This document shows positions 47,939 through 60,928 of a stretch of 64,000 nucleotides of DNA, in pieces. Positions within the stretch are counted from its first letter, which is position 1; every line of letters starts with the position of its first letter. Location of the stretch: assembly GCA_964036155.1 (NCBI GenBank), contig OZ038422.1, positions 14,841,201-14,905,200 of the forward strand, read 5' to 3'. The position numbers were made by a program, and so were the translations under genes. The stretch is from Diploscapter coronatus. Its lineage: Eukaryota; Nematoda; Chromadorea; Rhabditida; Rhabditidae. Below the pieces are notes generated by a model. The model made no database searches and was not told the DNA's origin. It was given only the letters and a program-made list of their open reading frames with translations.

Positions 47939-50900
47939 TCAGACCATCTGATTGCTGGAGTCCCTTCTCTGCTGGAGGATAGGGGGAATAGAGGTAAAGA
48001 ATTCAGAGACGTCGTCTTCGAGCGAATTCGCCTCGTCAGGGGCCGCGGACGTCGAGCCGGACGGGTCGGAAGCCGTCTGAAAATTTCATTTATTTTTCTT
48101 TCAAAAGCTGACGCCAATTTATAAAATTTCTTGTAGATCTTTTTCAAAATTTCGAAGACTTCACGAAATTTGTAATATCCTTCAGTAGGACCAAGATTCG
48201 CACTGAGAAGAAAAAAGATGAAGGTAATTCAAAAATCATAAAATACGTTTCAAAAATTTATAGATCCATATCAAATTTTCTAATTTCAATACTTATAATA
48301 ATAATCATAAAGATTTCACCTCTTCCTTCTCCTTCTCGTTGTTCTGGCATTCCAGGGCTTCTTCTTGTGGAACGGCAGTCTTCAAGTGAAGAGCGTCATT
48401 CGTGTCCTTAAAATCTCGAAAATAAAATCTTAAAGAGAAAATCTAGTGATTCTTCTGGGAATTTATTTTGAAAAAATGTCAATATGATGAAAAGGTTCTT
48501 AGCAAAAAATATAGCAGAAAAAGTCTCATAAAAGTATTCTTTTAAAACCTTAGAGAATTTAATAAAGAATCCCGTACCATCTCAACGCTTTCCTCCTCGA
48601 TGCCCCTCCTTTCTGCTGTACCATTCAACGCTGTCGAGGTTCCAGGATCCAAATGCTTCTGAAAAAAAACAAACAAATTCATAAGTTTCACGAATTTTGT
48701 ATCAAGTTGAATGAATAATAAGATCAGTTCAGTGAACATAAATCATAGTAAATTTCAATTTGCAAGAAAAATCGAGTGAACTATGGAAACTTTGCATGAC
48801 TAGTCAACACAAGAGCTTCTTTGAAATCTATCGTTTTTCATTACAAAATTTCAAAGTTTCTTACCTCCTTAATTTTCACCTCATCGCCTCCCAGAGATAT
48901 TGACGCTGGATCGATTCCATTTGTGACGACTGAGAATGAGCCCGATTGAGGAATGGGAGAAGTCAATGCAGAAGTCGAGGCTGAAGAGGCAGACACTGAA
49001 GAGAAACCTTGGCCTCCGGATGCCAACTCCAAGAGATATTGGGCTTCTGGAAAGTAAACGAAATTAAACTCGTTTCAATAGAACCAGATAGGGAATGAAA
49101 ATTTGAAAGAAGTGATGCTATTAATAGATGAGTTAGATTATTTCGAATAGATCTTATGGGACATTCTAATATAAGTTTCAAAAAACTTCTATAGATTGAA
49201 GACTTGGAGAGCAAATGGTTGCCTTGTGTTCTTCGCCATAACTATATCAAATGTTAGAAAATCGTGAATATTTAAACAAACAAAAAAAATCCTACCCGAC
49301 AAAATCCCCTTGGCCTGATCTTCCTTTTTCAAGTCATCAATCTCGATTTTCGAGGTTCCAGGCAGATTTGCCAGTTTCTCGTCGACAACTCGGGGGAAAT
49401 TCTTCATTTCTTCGGGAGGAGTCGAGAGAGATCGGGGATTAGGTGTGGGGGATGGAATGGATGAAGGGTCGAAGGTAGAGGTCGAGGGCTGATTCGCAGG
49501 GAGTTGGTCCTGGAATTTAAGAGATAAGTGTTCTGAAATGCTGTTATTCGTGGAATTCAGCAGGAGTTTGACCCATTATCGATAATTTCTTAAACCATAA
49601 TTTCGATTTTTCTGAAGCGCATTTAAAAACTAATTTATGGATGGAGAAAAATGATAGATTTCAGAACAATTCAAATTTTCTCATTGGAAAACCCAATACA
49701 TTGCTCGTAGTGTTCATCTCTAAAGTTTCTATTTCAATGAAACATATGTCAAATCTCTGAACCTGATTCGTAGGCGTAGCACTGACGGATCTAGGGGTCG
49801 TCAACGGTGGAGGAGTGAATCTGCCATTTGTCACTGCGGGTTTACGCCGCTCCGTGAATCTGCTGAGGTACGGAGGATCGCTCGGAGTGGACGACAGATT
49901 CGACGAGGAAACCGGGGGAGAAGTCGGCGCCTTGGCCGAGAGATAACTAGCCGAGGCAGAGGCTGGCAACACTCGGACAGGAATACGCCCCGAGGAAGGG
50001 GATCTGAAATATTTTGGAATTTTCGATAGCTTTCTCAAATTTCGACAGAATGATCATCATAAAATGTCAGAATAGTGTTTTTGCTGATGGAGTTGAAATT
50101 TTACAAAATGGAAAAAGATCGGTCTAGCAGAGCGAGAAAGACGTGTTTCGAATAGTTCAAAGATAGAGTCAGAATTTCTCACTTTAGTGATGCTATCACC
50201 TTTCGTACTGCTCAAAGCAGAGACGATAGTTTCAATCAAAAATAAAATACTTTTTCTATCTTCCAAAATTTCTAATCGTTACATCGAAAATTCAAGTATT
50301 GTTGCTGCAAACTGATTTGATATATAAAAAAAAAGATTCCAGTTCCTAGATTCATAGAAGTAGGTCTAATTTTATCAGTAGAAAAGTCCTACTGATTAGC
50401 ATAAGTCCTGTATCGGTTGTAGGGAGTGACGTGCTGGCCGGTGCCTCCAAGTCCCCCGATTCCAAACCGACTGCTCGACTGCTGCAGCGCGCCTGTTTGC
50501 ATCAGATACTCCCCTGTTGTCATCGACATTCGGGGTCGTTTCAGAAGAGCTGCAAATATTTTCCTTAAATTTTACAAAGAGTTTCCAGGTTTAGTAAACT
50601 CTGGAAATGTACTTTTTCTGGTAATATATAAATTCATTTTGAAACAAAAAAACAAAAATATGATTCAATAATTCACCGATTCTAGGGAATATAATAAGCA
50701 CTAGTGATGCTGAGAACTATCGTTTATAAAATATCGAAAGCAACACAAATTTTAAGGTATTCTCATAAAGTCCTGAAACCGACGCATTTTGATAAATGCA
50801 GATATATCTTTCGAAAAAAAAATCATAAATAAAATGCTCCAAGAAGTCACTCTTCAAAATAAATCAGCGATTAACAATTCGTTGCTCTGATCGATTCGAG

Positions 50901-53900
50901 CAAATTATTAAATTCGAAAAATTTCGACTAACTAGGTCCATTTTCGTCGATGCCCGTTCCATATTTGTAGTGATGAGACGAGTCCTTGTCTCCAAATGCA
51001 GTGGAAGGCATTGCTGAGTGATTGTCGTCGGGAAAGAACGGCGGGGGAGAGGTGCGGCCATTGTGCGAGGGCGTCAATGGGGGTACGCCTGCAAAAAAAA
51101 CAATAATAATAATAAGTCTCAACAAATTTGAACTATGCAATTGATAATTTATAACTATTAGGCATTTTTCAGAGTGAATTCAATCTAAAAAAAAACGATC
51201 TTTCATAATTTCTCATTTAGAATTAGGTTTTGTGATTTTATCCTTCCAACAAAAAAAAAACATTTAAAGCAAATTCGCTGTATGTCTCAAAAAAAAAAAA
51301 AACCCCCCTCTCCAATATCCATAATTGAATAAAACGGTTCGCAATCGCAGTGAAATGCTTGTAGATAATCAAATTCTCACCGGATTGCAAAGCTGAGAAT
51401 GAGGCCAACGCAGCTGAATCGCTGCTCTCAGAAATGCCCCTTCCTTGGCCCATCCCATTTCCTGCTCCGTTCAGATCCTGCATTCCCCTGGGCGGCTGGT
51501 AGATGTGCGTCACGTGATTCTGTGACATCAAATGGGCGGCCAGACCGTTCGGGTTGCGACGGGCCACTTTAGAGCTGAAAATCTTCTATTGCATTTTTAA
51601 TCATTTTCCCTAAAGAGAGAGAGAGAGAGAGAGGTTCGATGATTTGAAAGGATTGTAAACTGTATTGAAGAAAAAGCTTGATAGCAGCTATACTCGATGT
51701 TTCAAATGTATTTATTAGTATATTGATAATTTTATCATTCGTGAATCAAAGGGGCACATCTCGAAAGATACTATTTGCGATTGCTTGAAACCTATTTTCT
51801 AAACATCGAATGATTAAAGAACGCGAGGCTAAACTATAATTTATGAGAATTGATCAAATAACGCGCAGATTTGAAATATTGGGGAACGTTTATCCTAATT
51901 CGATTACTTCCCATAAAGTAAGTCCACTCGAGAATAGAAAAGAAAGAAGGAAAGAAAATAGTTCTAACTTGTCTGACCCCCATCTCTTGTCCGGATTGCC
52001 CCTGGGTGGCTTGACGCCGTTGTGGGTTGGCTCGAAGACGAAGGGTCTTGCCCTGGCACAGTCCGAGTCCCTCTCCTTCGATCGGGACGAGCCCAACGAG
52101 GAGCCAGCCGCTCTTCTCCTCCTTCGAACGGGGTTGTTCAGCAGAGCTTCTTCCTGGAAAGTCAGATATTCTTTAAAAGTCGGGATACGTGCTATTTTTG
52201 TTTAAAACTAATTATTTAAGCTGAATTCGATCTCTAAAAAAAAATTTCTTTTAATTTTCAGCTACTCCGTGCATGAAATACTGTATTCATTCCGCGAAAT
52301 GTCGAGCTGAGTTTCATAAAAAGCTGAACAATCACTTGATACGTTTCAAAAGGTTCTACACATTTCAACTCCAAATATTTGCTGACAGCTCATCTATCAC
52401 CTGTTTTCTATACTTCAATCTTTTAAGTTAAACATTCCTCACCGCAACTTGCTGGGAAATCCTGGCGATGAACTCGTTGATGGCCTCGGGCGAGGAGTCG
52501 ATAGCTCCAGTTGAAGTTTTGGGCAGCAGAGACGCAGAGGACGTGGCCGATTTGGATGGCTGCGAGGACGAGATGACTTCTGGAATTATATAAATTTGAA
52601 ACAAATAGAACACTTATCAAGGTCGTCCTATTTGCAAAAATTTTTAGCAGTAAAAGATCTTGAAATATTGAAATATACGTAATTTTTCCTACATAACGTT
52701 CCTACTTTTTACTCAGCAATTCGATCCTCAATTTTTGTGCATGAATTAGAACTACGACTTCGAAAAAAAATCGAGAATTTTGATATTTTGATGCCCATGA
52801 TATCCCCCGTCTTTATTCATCCCACAAATTCTTGCCTGTATGCATAGGACTCTGTCTCTGCATCTGTGCAATGGCATTTCCAACGGTGAGTGGCATATTA
52901 GAAGGCATGCAGCCGATTGGCGTATTCGCAGGGGTCGGAGCGGATTTTGGCGCAGAGGAGAACATACTGCTTGACACTTCCTGACTGGCCAAGGGGTTCT
53001 GAAAATAACACTGGATTTTTTGAGAAAAGAACTATCAGAAAAAAGAACTTGATTATGAGGGATCTGGAAAAATCATAGTTCTTGAAAGCAAGAAATTTGG
53101 AAGATACATTACTCTAGTTGTTTGATTACTTTCATTCCCTTTTTCAGGTAGTAAATTTGGAAATTATCAAAAATGATGCCTACCTTGGTTATATTAGCAA
53201 TCAGAGCGTTGATCCGCTTTATATCGTCTTCCGAAGGGCTGGGCTGGGGACTCTGGAAAAATAGTGTAAATTTTAAAAATTCTTGAATCGGATAATGAAA
53301 TTTGAATTATTTTAAGCACGATAAACACGGATAATCAATTGTGAAAGTGTCAAAAATTAATCTAATGTTTCAATAATCTTCAAATCAAAGTATATTTCGT
53401 ATTTCGTTATTTCTTTTTGACCACTTTCTTTCACATATTCAAGATTATTCTATCGCGTCTAAAACAACGCATCAATTATGTTTCAAAAAATCATTCTTCA
53501 AAATGAATTCATTTTCGTTGAGGTATCAGCACAGCCCTCGTTCAAAATTGAAATTTAAAAAAAAAAAAACGAGTTATTTTTCCAAGTCTAAATTATTCTC
53601 ACCTTTCTAAGGTCTTGCAGATGTCGTTTTCTCCTTCCCCGTCCAGCCGTATCTCCCCTCCTTTTGTAGGTTGGAATGGAAGTTGGCGAGATGAGAGACG
53701 GGTTTGGAGATGCAGCTGAATCAGTTGGTTGGACTTGCTGGCTCTGAGCTGAGGAGCCTGGAAGTTGTTTTTTTTTATTTTTAAGATGAAGAATAAAAAA
53801 TCAAACATTTTTTTAATTTTCTAGTGTTTCCACCTTTCACTCCATTCATTCAGAAATAGAGCGTTTCTTTCAAACCTTTAAATTTTACATTGTTCATCTT

Positions 53901-56123
53901 CATTCATCTTACACGAAGTATTAATATATTTTGAGAAGCTGCAAGATTTTTTCCTTCAAAATTTTCGAATTTACCCGGTCTAGTATAGTTGTTCTCATGT
54001 CTCGGTGCTCTTTTTGTGGGGGCGGAGCCGACCGCGGCCGCATTGAAGGGCGGCGCGTATATCGGGGTCTCGTTCGGCACGATCCGATCGTTTCGTCGCA
54101 TCTCCGAATCCAGCAGAAACTTGCGGGCTCGCTCCGGGACTAGAAATAAGATTTCTTAATTCGTTGAATTCCCAAAACGAGGGAGCGGAATATTTTTGAA
54201 ATTTCCAATTTTGGAATTGAAAATCATTGAAGCGTACGCGATTTTCGTATTTTGAAATCGTAAAAGTATGCGTATTAGCATCTTGCTCACTGGGTAGATT
54301 TAGAAATTTGCTCGAACCTATTGTTAGAATTTTACATCTTGAATTTGGATGCGTACACAAATTACTGCTTATTCCACCGGGCTGACTTTGAAATTTCAGA
54401 AACCTATTTAATTTTCTTTTCTTTAATATATTATAGAGTACTATAACTAAATGTTTTGTAAATCACCTCCTTTATTTTCAACATTCATCTTCAATTTTTT
54501 GAAACCTATATCAGAATTATAATTTTTTTCTTCAAATTATCATATCTACGAATTCCCGTTTAAATCTTTTGTTTTCAAATTCCCATCTTTTATTTCTAAT
54601 TTGCTCAAAATCTACCATAGGGTTCCTTGTGCATCTGGAGGAGATGAGCCAAACAGGCGTCCTCGTCCTGAGTCATGGAATTGTGCTTCTGCGCCAGGGA
54701 GAGCAACTCGTTCGCCACAGCTGAGGTCGCCTGGTCTTCGCACTGAAAATTGGAAAAACCGATAAATTTAGGGGTGAGGTTAAATATTTTTGCAAAGTTC
54801 TGGCATATATTTTTCAAATCCACTGTATGTGCCTTTTCAAAAATTCGAGTAAAAGTTCATTATTCCACGAAAACTTTGAAGCATATCCCATTTTTTAACT
54901 TGAAAAGAAAAATTCGAAAATAAAAAAGTAACCTCAAATTCCTGACTCGGAGGCGGTACCAAACTGAAAGTGTCCCCTATCAAAGGAGGCTCTTTGGTCG
55001 CGTGTGCGTTCAGCCACTCGAGAGAGCAGTTGTAAGAGGGGTTCAGTCTGAAATTTTTCAATTTGCTTTTTCGATTTAAAAATTTCATTTTCCAAATTGG
55101 AAAGTTCATCTTTCCTTATCCATGATATTGCGCATCTTAAAATGAAGCGAAAGTCGACTTTTAATTTTATGCTTACTTCGTAGAAACCCTGTCCAAAACG
55201 GGATCATTTGCCACTCGACGCAACTCAGACGCGTATTTCGTGTCGGGAATTCTGCAATTCGAAAACTAAGAATGTAAGTTACAGAAATTTTCAGATTTTA
55301 TTCATGAAACTTGGCATTGCTCCGCCAATTCTTTTCAAACAAAATAATTCGCATCAAAAATATTCAGCTTTTCGTCTTTTGATATGCTACATGTAGGTTT
55401 CAAAATATCAAAACTTCTGGCTAAAATTAAATTCAATAGTTGAATGGGGAAATAGCATCCATCAAAAATCATAAATAAACAGGAAAGACTCACGAGAGGG
55501 ATGTTTTGATGTGATCGAGAAGGGTCTCTTTGTACTGACTCAGCCGGCCCTGCGCTCGGTAAGCGGTCACGATTGCGGAAAACGCATTCAGTTCTGAAAC
55601 ATTTTTAATGGAAAAATTGAATTTTTAATTCAAAAATAATAACTACCAAGTTCTCTGAGAATATAGCAGCAGTCTTCTTCGTCCCAGTCTTCGTTCATTA
55701 CCTGAAAAAATACATTTTCAGAAAAATTAAGAAATGTTGCAAAAAAAGTTATTGTACCATATTTATGTTTATGTTCGTTAATTTATATTTACCGGATCAT
55801 TTTGAACATTTACCCTCAGTAAAAACTACTCTAAATTACTGACAGAAATAATCAGACTTCTCCAAACTCGCTCTTTTCAACAGAAAAAGAAGACATGCTC
55901 TTTTCCCCTCTCGATATGACATACTTTTTCTGTGGGCTGAGTTTGGAGACGTCTGGACATATGCCATGCGAAATTTGTCGTGATAAATTTCAAAAAAGAT
56001 CAACCCTTACTTAATTTTACAAATTCCAAATAGGTATATTAGAAGAAGAGTTTTTAAAAAATATCCAAAATTAAAAAGAAAAAGATCTACCTGACGATAG
56101 GGCGACGATTCAGTGTCGGTCAT
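47939..56123 (-). CDS. EMSY-like ENT-domain nuclear protein
   Basis: Twenty-one exons sum to 2829 nt, 942 aa: 56123-56091, 55701-55647, 55593-55494, 55251-55177, 55047-54933, 54742-54616, 54139-53975, 53757-53603, 53252-53184, 52998-52836, 52579-52443, 52153-51969, 51574-51381, 51088-50933, 50549-50393, 50003-49763, 49509-49296, 49046-48865, 48658-48578, 48406-48320, 48076-47939. Residues about 20-100 form an ENT domain: ILRELELNAFSAIVTAYRAQ, ELRRVANDPVLDRV and SLEW align well with the EMSY N-terminus, which in animals binds BRCA2 and chromatin factors and represses transcription. The rest is low-complexity Ser/Pro/Thr with basic patches (RRRRRAAG, GRGRRKR), two similar helices (INALIANITK, INEFIARISQQ) and an acidic C-terminus. 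Intron 10 uses a GC donor. Shares its upstream region with rpl-19. Confidence 0.88.
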
Positions 56124-57441
56124 TTCTTTTTTCGAATTTCCAGTGCCGTATTTAGACGTTAAGTTGCTCGCATTTGCTGTAGAACAGGCTAATTGGGAGC
56201 GTGCTCAAAGTTGAAACTCTGAAAATTGAAAATAAATAAACTTGACAATTTTGGGAAAATAATATCAAAATGAGCATAAATTTCTGGAGAGGAAAAAGTT
56301 AATAGAATTAGACAAGTTGGGATTTGTGATGGTGAAAAATTTATATATTTAAGAAAAGAGTACAATTTTAGGAAGATTCCTCAAATTTCGTGAGAAAAAT
56401 ATCGGAGAATTTGAAAGTTAGCCAATTTTGTAAAACGAGAATCGAATCGATAAACTAGGCGCAAAATGAATTGACAATTTGTTGGCGCAGAGTTTCGCCC
56501 CGGCAAAATGAAAAGCGAATCGTGAAAAGGAAAATGGGGAAAACGGGGAAACGAAGGCAGAAAAGAGGCAGGGCGAAAATCGATAAATAGAGCGAAAATG
56601 AGAAATAGCAGGCGGAAGGGGGAGAGCGCAGAGAGGTTAGCAAAGAGAGGATGGAGGGGCCAACAAATGTGAAGATTCAATAAACTATCCAGAAACTATT
56701 AATTGAGGAATTAACCTAAGATAATTGAGGTAATTAAATATCATCGAAAGAAGAATGGCATGAGAACGATGCAGTTCTAGAAGTTGAGTTTGATAAAGTG
56801 CAAAGTATTGGGGGAATTTTGAAAAATGTAAAGAAATGAGACAATTGGGCAGTTAACGAGATAACTGAATTAATTATCGATAGGCAATTTGAGCAACTAT
56901 TCGAAAAGCAAATGTTTTTAGCAGAGCAAAGAAAGTTTCAAGAACTCCGACGTGAATCACGAATTTCGAAACCCGGTCTTGATAGACCTCTCAAAATTCT
57001 CTCGGTAATTGCCCTAATTACACATTTTCCTAATTGTCAACCTCAATAATCATCAAGATTCTAGGAACGCTTTCCAAGAATTTTATCGAAAATCCCAAAT
57101 TCTCCATTTTTAAGATTTCTAGAAAATCGACGCAATCAATGCCAACAACTCTGTAAAATTCCGCAAAAACTGACCTGAATGGTCCGGAAGGTTCTGGAGA
57201 TTCTTCTGATTTTGCTGCGGGAAAACGTTGGTCGATCGGGAAATTTGGAATGGTGCCAAAAATGCGACGCGCGAAGCGAAAAGAAAAGAAAGGGTCGAAT
57301 AACGAAAGAGAACGCAAACGCGCTCCGTTTACACTCGAACCACGCCCCCTTCACTTATTTCCGCGCCTCTCCTTGCATTTTTATCGTAGCGATTTTTAGG
57401 CTCCCCATTTCTTTACTTCACCAAGGAGTCGCGGGTGCGAA
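56124..57441. promoter_or_regulatory. divergent promoter, EMSY-like gene and rpl-19
   Basis: This 1.3 kb region separates two divergent genes. On the minus side it shows an acceptor at about 56233 and a donor-like CAG/gtcagt at about 57172, consistent with a spliced 5' untranslated region of the EMSY-like gene. The 57200-57400 part is GC-richer, with pyrimidine tracts (ctttcttttc on the minus strand), as expected for a housekeeping core promoter. No TATA box is obvious on the rpl-19 side. Confidence 0.45.
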
Positions 57442-59501
57442 ATGAGGTCAGTTTTTAATTGGTTTAATTACGCTAATTATCGGGCAATTAACGGTCTAAT
57501 TATGGGCCCCAGTGGGGAGTTTGCTTTTGAAGTTTGGGCCTCAGAAAATTGAGTTATCAATCGATCTTTATTTTCGCGAATTTCTTGAGTTTTCTCGATT
57601 TTCTGGACTTGGATTCTGGAAGATTTGAATGATTTGGAGTTCTAGAATCTCCAGAATATTGATTTTTCAAATTACTATGGGAATTCGTGAAAGTCGCGGT
57701 TTTGACCGATTGCACAACTTTTGGAAATCATACGAAAACAAGCCCAATAAAACCCACGATTTCGGCCTCAAAACTTACTTTTACTTTCCAAAACCATTCT
57801 AAAAATGGCTAATTATTCTTTGAATAGGTATTTCATTCGCTTCTATCAAAGTTTTACCTGAAATATATCAAATTTCGAATTTTTGAGTCCTTTCCTGGAA
57901 AATAAAATTTTAGTCAATTGTCCAATTATCCATTAATTATGTTGATTGCAGTTCGAATTTGCGCCTGCAGAAGCGTCTCGCCGCTGCCGTGCTCAAGTGC
58001 GGCAAGAACAAGGTGTGGCTCGACCCCAACGAGATCTCCGAGATCGGCAATGCCAACTCTCGCCAGGTACGACACGTTTGTTTTTGAAAAATGACACGTA
58101 AGAGATTTTTTTTGTAATTATCATCGACGTTGAACTTTTATCTGATATTTAAGAAAAATTTTTATGTTAGCGAATTCGTTGAACTACTGTTGGAAAACCT
58201 TAGAAATGTACATTTTCTAAATTCTAGAATGATATCAATGCCGTTTCTAGAACGAGGAAGAATTATGCATTTTCACGAAACAACTTTCTGCGAAAATAAT
58301 AATTTTTTTTGCAGAACGTGCGCCGTCTGATCAAAGACGGTCTGATCATCCGCAAGCCTCAGGCTGTCCACTCGCGCTACAGAGCCAGGAAGTTCCTCGA
58401 GGCTCGTCGCAAGGTTCGTAGAAAATTTACTTGGAATTTAAAATTATAAAGTTGTGAACCCGCAAATTACTGATTTACAAACCCTTTATCTCGAAACTTG
58501 ACTTGCAGAGACATGTCATTTTCAAAGTTTCTTGATCTTTGAATCCTTATCTTGAATTACTGGTTCATTTACAATGATTTAATCTCATTTTCAGGGCCGT
58601 CACACCGGCCTGGGAAAGCGTCGCGGTACGGCAAATGCCCGTATGCCTGAGAAGGTGCTGTGGATGAGACGCATGCGAGTGCTCCGCAATCTCCTCAAAA
58701 GATACAGGTTAGGAGAAGTTTGAGTTAATTTTCCAGGTTCTTGCCATGAATCGTTTATTCCTGGTTTTATTTGAGTTAATCAAACTTTTGAAACTTATTT
58801 TATGCCATCATACCATTTCCATAAATAATCGGTAGAACATCTCTAAAATAAGCCTTGCAATAAATGAAAAATTTCGTAACTTATTTTTGTAAGTAATAAT
58901 AGCTCCGCTAGTCATTGCAAAAGAGGTTTATGAATTTTGAAATTTTCTTAAACGCTTATTTTATCTTTTCAGGGACGCTAAGAAGATCGACAAGCACCTG
59001 TACCACGAGCTCTACCTGCGTTCGAAGGGTAACAACTTCAAGAACAAGAAGACCCTCATGGAGTACATCTTCAAGAAGAAGTCCGAGAACAAACGCGCCA
59101 AACAGCTCGCGTATGTTTTAGCTTTTTTCTTTTAAAGAATATGTTAGGGTTCAAGATTTGGCAAATAAAATCAGTTTTCTGAATTTATAGTACTTTTTGC
59201 GCTGTTCTCTGAAGGAATTTGAAATTCAACATATTTTTCTTTAGATACGTTTCAAAAATAATCCTGAGCTTTATTACTTGTGATTTTATTTAGGATATTT
59301 TTAAAGCATAAAAATGCCCAATTTCTCTCTATAGCTTACATCTACAATTCTTAGTACAAACTTTTCAATGAAACAATTTTCAGTGACCAAGCCCAGGCCC
59401 GTCGTGACAAGAACAAGGAGGTCCGCAGGAGGCGCGAGGAGAGACAGCAGAAGAAGAAGCAGGAACTGCTCCGCAAGATCTCGGAATCCGAGAAGAAATA
59501 G
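57442..59501 (+). CDS. rpl-19: 60S ribosomal protein eL19
   Basis: Six exons (57442-57446, 57952-58066, 58315-58413, 58595-58707, 58973-59110, 59384-59501) sum to 588 nt, 195 aa, the normal eL19 length. The first exon contributes only ATG AG. Conserved blocks are [75 protein letters not shown] and the basic C-terminal helix. Codon use is strongly C/G-ending, unlike the receptor genes, as for a highly expressed gene. It is a structural protein of the large ribosomal subunit. The introns were scanned by eye for snoRNA boxes and none was convincing. Confidence 0.98.
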
Positions 59502-59589
59502 ACTCGTCGGCCCTATCTCCTCACCCCCTCCACCCACTCATCGTTTGTTTTCCAAGTTCTTTTTGACTTTTCGTTGTTATTGTGTGAAA

Positions 59590-59600
59590 AATAAAATAAA
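59590..59600 (+). terminator. rpl-19 polyadenylation signal
   Basis: Two overlapping AATAAA hexamers about 90 bases after the rpl-19 stop, followed by a T-rich stretch. This is the usual position for 3' end formation in a short nematode 3' untranslated region. Confidence 0.7.
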
Positions 59601-59912
59601 AACGTTGTTTTTCTAAAATTTTATCTGAAAATTACATTGAAATTGAGAAGGTTGACTTGCTTTCAGCATATTTTGAAACACAGTTTGAGCGAGATATGGC
59701 AGCATTAATTGAAAGATCTTATGTAAAGCAGAAAAAGACGACTATCGTGATGGCGTGAGCTATCTTTCCCCACTTTCCTACTCTCCTCCCTGGCTCTAGC
59801 GCACTTCTTCACGAAATCACGACATAATTGCCGCAGAAAAATTGAAAATAATATCTTGAAAAGACTAATATTTGACTCAATATAATTAGCATAAAATGGA
59901 AAATTAAAATAT

Positions 59913-60423
59913 TCAATCATCTTCCAAAGCGGGTAGAGGTCTAGGTTTTCCAGCTCGCCTTGGAGGAGCTTGAATCATTCCTATCCCAGAATTTGTAGGG
60001 ACATCTGTAGCCGTTTGACTACCTGCGGGAATTGCCGGAACGCTCGATTCTCCCGCGGTTTCATCGATTTCCTTCTGCATCTGGTCTATTGTCTCCTCGA
60101 TGAATCGGGTGTTAGAGCGTTCTAGCTGAAATTTATAGTTTTAGAAATTGTTCGTAGAAAAATAACTTTGGTTCAGATACGTTTCAGAAATTTTTGATGA
60201 AAATTTGTAAATCTAGAAAAATATTAAGTCATAAGGATTTGTGAAGGTATACAATTGATCTGCTTTTGAATTAAATATCTATACAAATTTTATTTTTGAG
60301 AAAATCCGTATATTTTACCGGATACGGTTTCTGTCTTCCGGAACTTGTTGGTTCGATAGCTTTATTGTCTGTAGGCGAGATGGGTTCATGGAAGCCTCGA
60401 ATTTCGTAGTTTGGAAGTTTCAT
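59913..60423 (-). CDS. Pro/Glu-rich reading frame downstream of mksr-1
   Basis: Two exons (60423-60319, 60125-59913) join in frame from an ATG at 60423 to give 105 aa, hydrophilic and Pro-rich, with IEETIDQMQKEIDETAG and a C-terminus ending PRRAGKPRPLPALEDD. Good acceptors precede both exons. The open frame extends upstream of the ATG to the acceptor at 60470, where it begins YGFDVHSS. That continuation would fit after the end of mksr-1, but the splice phase is off by one. It is therefore either a separate downstream gene in an operon or the 3' part of mksr-1 disturbed by an indel. No family recognised. Confidence 0.45.
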
Positions 60424-60928
60424 TTCACTCGGGAACGATAATGTTGAAGAGTGAACGTCGAAACCGTATCTGAAAATTTCATACTCAACTACTGTAGTCT
60501 TTCAAAAATTGTCCGAAACGTTCAACCCTTTCTAACTTGTAAAATATTGGAGCCTATTTAATATGCTCTTCGGATTGAATAATTTTCTATGTGAATCGTC
60601 CAGGGAATTTTCTTCCCTTTGCTTTGTAATAAAATTAAGCTCAATTAACTCGATTTTTCTAGGTAGTTAACTTTTTTCTTTTTCAAAATCGAACACTGAC
60701 ACCATCGCCCAGCTTTTTCGCACGGAATTAGCCGGAAATGTTCGTTTATGCTAAGGCGATTACGGGCTCTAGCTATATGCATTCAATAAGAATGCCACGA
60801 TCGAGTATAAAATACCCCTCGAATGCGCATGTTGGGGGTTTTGCTCGATGATAATTTTTAATGTCTTCATACCTTCTTCGAAAGGTAACCGATATCTTAC
60901 TACTGTCACAAGTTGCCTTATAAATTTG

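Noticed and set aside
52423..52620. Alternative open frame of EMSY-like exon 11 (LVLAAIQIGHVLCVSA...)
   Set aside because: The frame reached through the GC donor gives Ser/Pro-rich sequence with the INEFIARISQQ helix and keeps phase through all later exons; the other ends shortly.
57447..59383. snoRNAs inside rpl-19 introns
   Set aside because: No convincing box C (RTGATGA) with box D (CTGA) pair or H/ACA hairpin was found by eye; a covariance-model search would be needed to exclude them.
60751..60850. tRNA or other small RNA gene in the GC-rich island
   Set aside because: No cloverleaf, A-box/B-box pair or other recognisable fold could be drawn.
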